DNA from: Lonicera japonica
Lineage: Eukaryota > Streptophyta > Magnoliopsida > Dipsacales > Caprifoliaceae
Assembly: GCA_021464415.1 (NCBI GenBank)
Contig: CM038469.1
Span: 31,936,087-32,000,086, forward strand
Length of the DNA stretch: 64,000 nucleotides
Direction: 5' to 3'
Made by a program: the position numbers and the translations under genes. Positions 14,109-24,148 of the stretch are shown piece by piece. The notes under the pieces are model-generated. The model saw only the letters and a program-made list of their open reading frames with translations, was not told the DNA's origin and searched no databases. The stretch's first letter is position 1. Each line of letters begins with the position of its first letter.

Positions 14109-16265
14109 CTAAGTGGGTGAAACGGTCCCCTTAAGAACCCAAACTTGTGAAACCCTAGGAGCTCTAACCTTCTCATATCCCTCAAATTGCCTACTTTTAG
14201 GACCACCACCAAAACATAAAGCTTTAAGTTCATTGATGATCCTAGTAGATTCGGAAACTAGAACTCTAACCCTATCCTCATAATTGAAAGATTTAGTCTT
14301 TGATTTGAGTTTAGATCTAGTGGGGATAAACATTGGCAAATTCCTTGAAAACGAATTCCTCGCTCGCCAATAAAACTCTCTTAAGCAACCCTTGTGATTG
14401 CAAAAATCACACCAAAAAAGTTGTGGTAATGTGTGCTTATAAGATTCAAACGGGATCAGTTTTTGAACTTCCTCTTGTGTATGAGAAACCGGCTTAGGAA
14501 TTATAATGGACTAGATTTGCCTAATGGGTTTTCTCTTTACAAAACTATTTTCTGTGCATGCCTTGACAAAAGTCAAGTTTTCCTTGGAATTCGAACTAGT
14601 AGCAAACTTATCAAAACCTAACCCACTTTTGTCATTTGAGAAGCGAACAGGACCTGTAAGCATGTGGGTGAGTTTTTCAGGCATATTCTCAAGATCAACC
14701 TCGACAAATTTAACCTTATCAAGTTCTCTTTCGAGTTGTGTAACTTTAATTTTAAAGCTATCATTGTCTTTACCCAAAGAGATAAGGTTGTCTTTTAACT
14801 TCTCATTCTCATCAAGGAGAGACTGCTTTATGAGTTCAAATTCAGATGCTTTGACCAATAGTGCGCTTTTCTCATCATTTAATTGACCTATCAAACCCTC
14901 GCACTTTTGAATTTGTTCCATCTTTTCATTAAAAAATTTTAATTTTTTATTGAGATAAAGCTTTCTCTTCTTGGCCTTAATCAATTCTTCACATAGTTGG
15001 TCATAGGTTGTTTGAAAATCAAGTTCTTTTTCAACTTCTTCATCGGAAGTATCGTCTGACTTGTGAGACAAGTTAAAATCGATGGTCTTTTCTTCCTTAG
15101 AATTTGAAGACTCGTGTTGCATACAACCAATAACAAAAGCCACATATTATTTCTCTTCATGGGATTGCAAATCATCCTCATCGTCACTAAGTGTAGCATG
15201 CATGGCACGATTAGACTGATTCGTTTTTCTAAGCTTATTAAATTTAGTCGCACATTCCTAAACTTGATGACCTTTCCCATGATATTCAAAATATTTATCG
15301 CTCTTAGCGCCATTATTCCTAGACTACTTTGGAATCCTTGATTTTTCTGATTTGATGATCAATCAGTACTTTTATTTCTATTCGGCTTAGAAGAATTTTT
15401 TGATTTTCTCAACTGAAGGAGTTTTTAATTTTTTTTAGCAAATTTGGCCATCTCTTCTTCATCAAAATAAAGGTCTTCATCATCATCAGAATTTTGAAAA
15501 TTTTCAGCTTTGAAAGCGATATTGTCTTTCTTTTGTGATGAGGATTTGGAGAGAGTATTAGCTTCAAAAGTTTAAAGAGATCCTAAAAGTTCATTCTCTT
15601 TCAAATTATTTAAATCTTTACTCTTTTCTATAGCAATAATTTTGGGAATGAATCGGTCTGGCAAAGATAGTAGAACTTTCTTTACAATTCTATGTTCAAG
15701 AATTATTTTATTCAAATTGTAAAGAGAATTAACTATATCTTTGAGCCTACTATGAAATTATGTGATGGTTTCATTGTCTTTCATTCGAATTGTTTCAAAT
15801 TCTGAAGTTAAACTTTGAATTTTAGAATTTTTTTACAGTGTTTGTACCTTTATAAACCACCTTTAAGATTTTTCACACCTCTTTTGAAGTCTCACACGTG
15901 GCAATATTTTAAAATTCATCCACCGTCACATGACTTTGGATTAAATTTAATCCTTTAGAATTTCATTTAGCCGATTCTAATTCACCAGCAGTCCATGATT
16001 CAGTAGGGTTGATATCAATTTTAGGAACATTCTCAATCGTAGTACTTGTGGTGGGTGCTTTTCAACTATTCACTACTGCAAGCCATACACGTTCATCTTT
16101 GAATTTTAGTAAAATTCGCATTCTGGCTTTCCAGTATGAATAATTAAAACCATCCAAAATAGGAATGATAGATGTTTGATCTTTACCCATGATAATAAAA
16201 CGAAAAAAAGCACAAAAACCAAGAAAAAAACAACGCAAACCTAGATTAAGATCTAACTCTAGCAA
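14109..16265 (-). pseudogene. Copia-type gag remnant
   Basis: Frames in order on the minus strand: 16062-16265 has IPILDGFNYSYWKARMRI, the start of the DUF4219/UBN2 gag family; 14511-15143 is a lysine- and glutamate-rich coiled-coil region of 210 codons; 14109-14339 is the gag tail. A zinc-knuckle-like CDFCNHKGC near 14370-14400 has lost its last Cys. The reading frame is broken between 15143 and 16060 and again near 14500. The product would package RNA in virus-like particles. No pol follows. Confidence 0.75.
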
Positions 16266-16292
16266 CTTAAAGTAACCTCCTCTGATATTAAT

Positions 16293-17735
16293 TGAAAAGG
16301 GAGTCGGGGCACGAGCGGAAGCGAATTTAAACTAATTAACCCTAGGTTTGTTATAAATGGATGTATTATCAAAAATTAATTTTAATCGAATCAAAAAATA
16401 AACCCTAAAACTCTATGAATTTTAATTCTGAAAAACCTGTTTAATTTTTTCTAATACGTAACAATTAAAAAAGTAATTAAACAGATACCATAATTAGCGA
16501 GGTATCCCTATAGTGTATGACTAATCCTCAACAATTCATTATATGCATAAAGGTTTACAGACTCAATTAATCTCAAACCGTATAAACTTATAAAACTTGA
16601 ATCGCATAAGCCGTCTGCAAAAGTCTCCACCTTCTGCGCGTACAGTCCTCTTATCCGAATCGCACGAACAGATTCACAACGAATCACTCGCCACAGTATC
16701 ACACCGTTTTTCAACTCCGTTTGCGAATCATACGCACTTTGGAATTTGATTTGTTCTTTATAAAAAGAACGATTGCTTTGGCATGAATAAAAAGCCCTAA
16801 GGTGATTTTATGTTTTGAGGTTTTAATCTCTCTCTAAAGTGTAAAAAACTCTCTTAAAACATATGTAAAAGTGTGTCAAAGTCCTTTACCTTATGGGTCT
16901 ATTTATATAAAAATCTAGAGACCAACTTACTTTAAGAAAGGGTTAAAATCAAATAAACTCGGAATTTTTGTGATAAAAAATAAGCTGCTCAGTTTTAAAA
17001 CTGGACCAGTACACATAAAAAAAATGGATCGATCCGAAATTACAAAAAGCAATTCTGAACTTGAAAAGCACCGGACTAGTACACATTATAAATGTGTGGA
17101 CCGGTCCACCTTGAACTTGCTTTACTTCCTTTTAAAACCACCATCTAATGAGTGACACGTGGCAATTTTACTTGATTTAAAAAGCAACCAAAAATATAAC
17201 GGAACCACACATTTTAAAAAGTACACACACGTTGGTTTTAAAATCTGATACTTCGACTTTTTCAAATTTCCTTTATTCATTATTTTATTTAATTATTTAA
17301 TTTAAATCTTTTCTTTTTTAAAACCTTTTTTCTTTTATTTCTATTTTTTTTCTGCGTGTTAATTTCGTCTGAGCTCCAATTCGACTCAAATTTTTGGGAC
17401 AACTCTAGGAATATATTAGAAATATAATTCTATAGTTTTCTCAAAAATTCGGTTCACCGAAACCTTACGGATGCTAAAAAACACAAATAAAAATCATAAA
17501 AAAATAGTTCAAAAATTAATTTAACCCAAAAGGTTTTTCTAAAAAATACCACCTAGGAAATTAAATTCAAATGCCAATGCTTACTATATCTTCCTTGATG
17601 TAATTCTTCAATATATCTCTTTGGTAGCTTGGCTTACTTGTAATTCTTCAGAAGTAAATTTCGACAACTCGAACAACCTACAAGCAAACTTGTTTTTGTC
17701 GATGGAATAAAGCCAACCAAAATATAAACTTTACA
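16293..17735 (-). repeat. 5' LTR of the gag-only element
   Basis: A 1,443-bp repeat, upstream in the element's own direction. It starts next to the decayed primer site and ends CA before the AAAAT duplication. It has two tandem versions of the GGACCRGTACACA unit (about 17003 and 17072), where the other LTR has one. Confidence 0.8.
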
Positions 17736-17835
17736 AAAATTACTAGTGAAAAATATGATTTCTAATATGCTTCGATAAATTCCTAAGTATATAGAGCAAC
17801 TAAATTAATTGAACTAAGTTAAGCCTATAAAACTA

Positions 17836-18651
17836 TGCAAGTTTAAGTGATACATAGGGGAATAGTGGAGTTATTAATAATTTATCCTTTTAAAGTTTAG
17901 CCGCTTTTGCACTTTTCATTAATGAAATTCGTTTTGTATATTTCTTATCCTTAATGTTTACTCCCATTTTTACCATAATCTGAAACCCCACAAATAGTTA
18001 GGTTTTGGCAAAAAATACCAGGTGAGTTGCACGTGAGCACTGTAGCGAGAGTAAAAAGGTCAAGCCACTATAATGCACCAATATAGGTTTGTCTTCAACA
18101 CCAAATTGGGGCAAAATCTAAGTGTGAAGTTGGAAAAACGGTAAAGACAGAGAGAGAGAGAGAACAAACTAAAGCATAATTTCATGCTATTGAAGGCTCG
18201 CAAAATGAGTTGGGGAATTGAGGTGACCAAAAACTAAAAAATTTGGCACTGTGTATACATATTGAATCTCTCTCTTTAAAAGCATAAATGTTGGTTGTTG
18301 AAATGATAATGTTCTTCACCTGGAAATGAGCTTCTCATTTCTCCCCTCTTTCATTTTTATTTCTATAAGCAATAAAGCACTAAATATACATATCTAACTC
18401 AAGTACATATATCACCATAACATTATAGCGAATTTACTGTTTTACCCCTGCTACATTTCCACGTACAACTCAGTCTTTTCCATCCAAGAACCTAATGACT
18501 TGTGGCGCTTGAAACTAAAATGAAAATGGGAGCAAACTTTAAGAATAAGCGTTATGCAAAATAAACTTCATAGAGGAAAGTGCAAAAGTGAATAAATTTT
18601 AATGGGTAAATTATTATTAACTCACTTAAGTGGCTTAAAACATGCAATTTC
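17836..18651. mobile_element. Long fold-back element, about 0.8 kb
   Basis: Arms of about 110 bp or more are inverted: 17868-17975 against 18505-18622, sharing TAATAATTTA, CTTTTGCACTTT and GTTTGCTCCCATTTT-like blocks. Weaker pairing extends the ends to about 17836 and 18651. The middle is non-coding and includes a GA microsatellite near 18150. Long arms suggest a Mutator-like MITE, but no target duplication was found. Confidence 0.5.
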
Positions 18652-20163
18652 TAAATTTTGAATAAAATAGAAAACTAAATTATGCCTTGTGGATTTGAAT
18701 ATGATGGATGAATTAGTTAGGAGTTTAGGAATTCATTCTAATGTATGTGATTGAATGCCTCAATATTAAAACAACTTGAATAACTTGTTTGGCATAATGA
18801 CATATTTGATTAACGAATTTTATCAAAAAAATTTTAATTTGGGCACTAAACTTTTTTTTTTCTAAAAACCCATTGAACTTTCAATAACGTTTAAATTTAA
18901 CTAAACCTTTTAACACCGTTAATTAGAGTTAACGCAAAATCTGAGTTGGACATTTAAGGAGTCCACGTGCCATCCATGTGGATAGATTAGATGACAAAAA
19001 CCATCATATGAGATTAAGGGTGTTATCGGAAATCCGAAAACTAAACGAACCGAACCGATCCAATGTACGTGAACCAAAATATTCCGAACCGAATTCAAAA
19101 TCAAATATTCGGGTCGGTTCAGGGTCGGGTTCGGTTGACCCGAAATGGACCGAATATACCCGAATGTTGAAAAAAAAGGACAAAACTCACAAAAGGCAAA
19201 AAACCTAGTTTCCTTCAAACTTTCATTTCATTACTGCTTACCCTCAACCGTCAGCCACTCAGCCTCAGTGCCTTACTACACACGACCTCATCTCTTCTCT
19301 TTTCTCTCGTCCTGGACTACCGACAGTGGACAGCCGACTGCCATCTCTCTCTTTCTCACACACTCTCACCCTTGCAGGCTACAATTCATCCTTACTCCTC
19401 AAATGTTAGACGTCCATTTGTGGGTTGTACTCGAGTTGGGTTCGCAAAATGACGGATAAAGCTTTCTGATTCTTTGAGTTGTGTTTGCAATTTCGTGATA
19501 TTTAAACACTTAGTTTGATAAACTTGTAATTTATTTTTTGTAGATCTGAACTAAATGAAAAGAAAAATATGTAGTTCTAATTTCGATCTAGCCCCTTAAT
19601 TAGTGTGTAACTGTGTATATATATATATATATATATATGTTTATACATGTATATATTGTAACTGTAAATATATATTTCGATTTACCCCCTTAGTTAGTGT
19701 GTAACTTAGTTTGACTAGGTATTTGACTGGACTATATTGAAATATCCGCAGATTGGCTCCAGTTCTAAAAGAGGAAGGGTTAGTGTTTCTCTTAGTTAAT
19801 TGGCTATTTTTCTATTTTCATTTTGCTATTTTATCCTTATTATTATGATATTTGTTAAATTGACTATATCCCAAAACTAAAAATGGGACTATTTGCATAT
19901 GTCTTGATTACATCGTACTTTTTATTTTTCACATTTTTTTCTTTTAGTTACAGACTTACAGTTGTGGTACCTCCATCATATATGCCCATGGACTAATTTC
20001 CTGCAGATACCATAGTCTTAATATAGAATGTATGCATTTATATATATAATATACATATACATCCACATCCACATACACATTAAATGTTCATACTAGCAGT
20101 TATATCAAAAAATCTCACCCATCAATAGATAGTTGTCCGAATGCAGATATCTCAATATGTATT

Positions 20164-22218
20164 TGTAACACTATGTGCTTATTTTAATGTTAATTCTATT
20201 TGTTTTGTGTGGGAATTGTAATTTTAGAAAATTATATGTTTATTATTTAGAGAAAAATTCTTCCGTAAATTATAGATCTCGGAATTACCTTTCCGTAGAC
20301 ATAAAGAACTCATCAATCAGAGTTCCGAGCGAGAAGTTATGGTCAAAACAAAAACAGGGTAACAAGGCAAAAGGTTTGCCTGCGGACCGGTATATGGGTT
20401 TAAGCATACCGGTCCAGCGTTTAAATAATGGGGGGAAATTAGACTGTGGACCGGTATGCAGTTTTTGCCATACCTGTCCACCGTGTAAAAAATAGGGGAA
20501 ATTTTGGCTGCGAGCTGGTACTCTGATTTTGGCATACCAGTCCGCTTGGAACATTGCACCAAGTTAACTTGCTTTAAGTGTTGTTTCATTTTTCATCCAT
20601 TTTCTACCCAAAAGATTCTAAGAAACTCTAAAGAGCTCCAGAGAGAGAAAATGAAGGGTTTTGGAGCGATTTTTACCCATTTTTCATCCCCAATCGAAGA
20701 TTAAGGTTCCAAATCACTCCAATCCTCTCATTCTTCAATATTCATCATCTTCTTCCTTGGAGTTCTTTTGGAAGGAGCTTGGATAATCATTCTTCTCTCT
20801 TTTTTCAGCTAATAACTCTAGGTAGGGATTCTATTGTTTTCAAAACTCGATAAAATGATTTATTAGCTTGATAATTGTTATATTTGGTTTGTTTTGTTTT
20901 GAGAACTTATGAATAAAGAGACCTATGAGGCTTGATGATTTCTATGGCTATATTTGCATGATTTGAGGCAAGATATGCCCTATCCACTTGTTGTAATGTG
21001 TTATTGGAACTATAAACGGTATCTCCTGGTTGTGTGAATGTTGTTTGTGAAAAAAGTGGAATTATTGATGATTTATACACGCTAAGAGATATGGAATGAA
21101 ATGTACTTGAGTGGGTATGTCATAGATTGCTTGGTGTTTGCATGAAATAGCATGTTTACATACTATATACATTATTATTATGTTAACCACTTCTTGGAGA
21201 CTCTTGGCACATGGGTATCATTCTTATGGCCCATCACATTGGGCGTATATCTCTTTTCTATAATGATGGAAGCTGGCTATGGTTATTGTATCGTTCAGAG
21301 TGTGATATGATCGTGATATGGATTCGACTGTGATTCTATTGTGACCCTTAGATGGTGAAGGGATTATGTATTGGTTGGTGCCTACTGATATGGAAAATAA
21401 ATGGGGCCTGGTGCCCTTTGGTTGAAAATCTCTAAACTTTCGGAGGGCAGCAACGCGTCGGCTGTCTCGAGCCAGCGGTGTGTAGCTCAAAAATCTAGAC
21501 AACGGTAAGGCACTGATGATTCTGTTGTTATGATTCTATTAATGGACTTGAGGTCTAAATCGATTGAGATTTCATAATGATTTCTGAGGCCGTTGGGTTA
21601 GATATTCTATGAGGCCGTTGGGCCAACTTATGGTTATTAACGGGATCTATTCTTGGGCGGTCAGGCCCATATTATGCTCTGGTTCAGCATTGATATTCTG
21701 GCTACGTGGTTCTATGGTTGACACAAGGGAGGTAATCTGCATTGGCATATGCATGCATTGTTATATGAACTCATGGTTTTAAACTGACTTATATTTTATA
21801 TGTAATGCTTTCGTTATTACAAACCCCTATTGAGCGTATAGCTCACCCCGTTTTTTTAAAATAATACAAGTACTCACGAGTCCCGGGGAGACAGATAGAC
21901 GATGGATTCGGGGACAAAATAGAAACCTCTGATATTATGGTTCATTTTGTAATATATGTGCTTATCCGAGAAGCCACAGCTAGCCCGAAGACTGTTTATA
22001 TTTTTGTTGTTCATATAATACGTTTCATGTATATCCATGATACATGTTATCAGTTATAATATCATTTTTTCACACCATGCTTGTCGTTGTTCGGCATACC
22101 TGTTATTGTTGATTTATGTTCTTATTATACATTTGTCTTAGTCCTACTATAATGGGTTAGTGACACTCCAGGTCTTAATTACTGGTGTTATCCTCTATAT
22201 TAAGATGGAGGTGTTACA
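20164..22218 (-). mobile_element. Solo LTR, 2,055 bp, probably Ty3/gypsy
   Basis: It begins TGTAACAC and ends GTGTTACA, an 8-bp perfect terminal inverted repeat, and is flanked by the 5-bp duplication GTATT (20159-20163 and 22219-22223). No primer site, polypurine tract or coding follows either end, so recombination between two LTRs has removed the interior. The minus-strand start TGTAACACCTCC is common in plant chromovirus LTRs (recalled knowledge). The minus orientation is inferred from that resemblance. Confidence 0.8.
20380..20545. repeat. Three hairpin-forming tandem units in the solo LTR
   Basis: About 65-bp units start near 20383, 20450 and 20513. Each has an arm like GGACCGGTAT and, about 20 bases on, its inverted partner ATACCGGTCC, with decay increasing from first to third. 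The unit ends are joined by AATAGGGGAAATT-like spacers. Each could fold as a stem-loop in RNA. Confidence 0.65.
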
Positions 22219-23161
22219 GTATTGGTCTTAAATTTATTTAATTAGAAGATAAAGCTAATCACAAAATCGATCTTCAATGCAAAGCAAATATGGTTTTCAC
22301 TGTCTTGTTATTTCCAATTTAGTTCTTTTAAAAATGAGTTTCTTACAGGTAAATATGTTTTAGCCAAGAAGATTGAGAGAGAGACAGTACTCTTTAATCT
22401 CAAATGAGATTCTTAAAATATATTAAAAAAAAGAAGAAAAAAACCCGAATGAGACCGAACCGGACCAAAACAGAATAATTTGGAGAGGGTTTGGGTTTTA
22501 TATGTAAGAAAACCGAAATCGAACTGAACTGAAATCGATCTATAAAGTTTGGGGAGGGTTTGGGGTACCCCAATATCTATCCCGACCGAAACCAAAAACA
22601 CCCGTACATGAGACGCGCGTGTAAAGTTCTCCTCCTTAATTAAAGTGCTCAATGGCTACAATAGTAGAATAGGACTTTATATACGAACGAAAATTAAGAG
22701 AAAGTTGTGTAAATAAAAAATTGTTGATTTTTCCTCAAAATTAGTATGCATGATTGCTTCTATATATTTTTTCGAGTTTTGTTAATGATCATTTTATTCA
22801 ACAAATTTTGGTTTACGTAAGTCTAGTGTTTAAATTGAGGGAAGGACAATTGAGTTATGTAAAAAAAAAATCGCGTGTTTTTCCTTATCAAAATAGATCT
22901 CTTCGTTTGAATAGGGAGAACTTCACACTTCACACGTTCGTGTCATGTGATGATTTTTGCCATTTTATCTGTGCACGTGGACTCTTTAATGTCCAACTAA
23001 GATTTGCCGTTAACTCTAATTAAAGGCGTTAAAAGGTTTGGCTAAATTGAAATGTTATTGAAAGTTCAATGGTTTTTTAAACAAAAAAAAAGGGTTTAGT
23101 AACCAAATTAAAAAAAGTAGGAAGGTTCATTAATCAAATATGTCATTAAGCCTAACTTGTT

Positions 23162-24148
23162 TCTATTTGAATTCCTCTTGACTAGAATACATGATAATTA
23201 ACGTGTTTAATCTAAACAAGTGCATTAAAAAAAATTAACCGATTGGTATCAAGGATAAATCAAATTTGATAATTGAACTCGTTTTTGCGAAAACAAGTCA
23301 AGAACTCTCCTTAGTTGATAAATCCTTGAAAAAACTACCAAAATCCATGGACCTACTTATTTCGTATGATCTTTACATGATAAAAAACATATTCAAAATG
23401 ATTCGGTTCATAGAATTCGGATTAGAGGAAAATATGGCATTCAATCGAGAACAATGTGCCATCCAACCACAAGAACCCTACAATTTCATCCCAAACCCTA
23501 ACCAGATGAATTAACTACTAATAGTTATCTCAGCCAACACCATGTCACCTTAAGGACTTGGTAGGTATTTTGTTTTCATCAGATGAGACTCGAATTCAAG
23601 TATTCTTTTTTCATCTGGGCTAGTCCACCGCTCGCTAAGTGCCACTTTATCAACAGGCTACAGTTTGTTGTTGAAGAACACTTATTTTCACATAGTGAAG
23701 GAAGGTCCACAATTCTTTAGAAAAAAGTTCCGATATTTCAATACCCAGCCGTCTTGACTCTTAATTTATGAGGAAGGGAATACTTTACATGGGTCAAAAG
23801 AAAAGACTCAAAATATATTGAGAAAGAATGACTTAGAGCACCATCATAATTTTGCATGCGCAAATCATGCGTCATCCCCTTTTTATGGAAAATTAATAAT
23901 AAAACTCTAGAAAAAAAAAATTGTTCTCGATCACTTATACAAAAGGAAGCTAAATTTACATGTAATTTTTTATATATTAACAGTGTTATAAGCTAACAAG
24001 ATTCACTTTTCGCATTTTACATGTTAATGTGAACCTCAATCTCACACAAGTTACGTCTTAAATAATAGTATGGGAGATAGTCTTAATTTAATCAAATAAA
24101 TAAACAAACAATGGTAGAGGTAGACATTCTTAATTTTATAAAAAAAAA
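23162..24148. other. Spacer downstream of the EMB8-like gene
   Basis: This should include the 3' UTR just left of 24149. An open frame at 23266-23514 (82 codons) resembles nothing I know and has no support. At about 23520-23670 the minus strand has a decayed A-box (TTAGCGAGCGGTGG) and B-box (ATTCGAGTCTC), possibly a SINE fragment. Confidence 0.35.

Larger units (their letters stand above)
11079..17735 (-). mobile_element. Gag-only LTR retrotransposon (TR-GAG-like), 6.66 kb
   Basis: Two long direct repeats (11079-12448 and 16293-17735) begin TG and end CA, and are flanked by the 5-bp target duplication AAAAT (11074-11078 and 17736-17740). Next to the right repeat, CTCTGATATTA is a decayed complement of an initiator-Met tRNA primer-binding site, which sets the orientation as minus. 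The 3.8-kb interior has copia-type gag remnants only; no protease, integrase or reverse transcriptase was seen. It would have depended on enzymes from another element. LTR divergence and a broken gag show an old insertion. Confidence 0.8.
19018..22603. mobile_element. Possible element nested in the Mutator-like unit
   Basis: Both inner borders begin GGGTGTT (inverted), followed by runs of CCGAAC/CGGTTC motifs at 19030-19160 and 22440-22600. This looks like the ends of another DNA transposon, perhaps hAT. The flanking octamers (CATATGAG-like and TACATGAG-like) only partly agree, so this is tentative. The pyrimidine-rich stretch at 19210-19380 is non-coding as far as I can see. Confidence 0.35.
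18790..23152. mobile_element. Mutator-like element with long TIRs
   Basis: The 9-bp target duplication TAACTTGTT occurs at 18781-18789 and 23153-23161. Inside it, inverted arms of about 225 bp (18790-19015 and about 22925-23152) both contain TAATGACATATTTGATTAA, TTGAACTTTCAATAAC and AGAGTTAACG. Long TIRs with a 9-bp duplication are the mark of the Mutator superfamily. No transposase was found, so it is non-autonomous. Removing the solo LTR inserted later (20164-22218) leaves about 2.3 kb. Confidence 0.75.

Noticed and set aside
14524..14886. Plus-strand frame of 120 codons
   Set aside because: It is the mirror of the gag coiled-coil region on the minus strand.
18978..19459. Overlapping plus-strand frames near the CCGAAC-rich block
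   Set aside because: They lie within transposon ends and have repeat-driven composition; not a gene.
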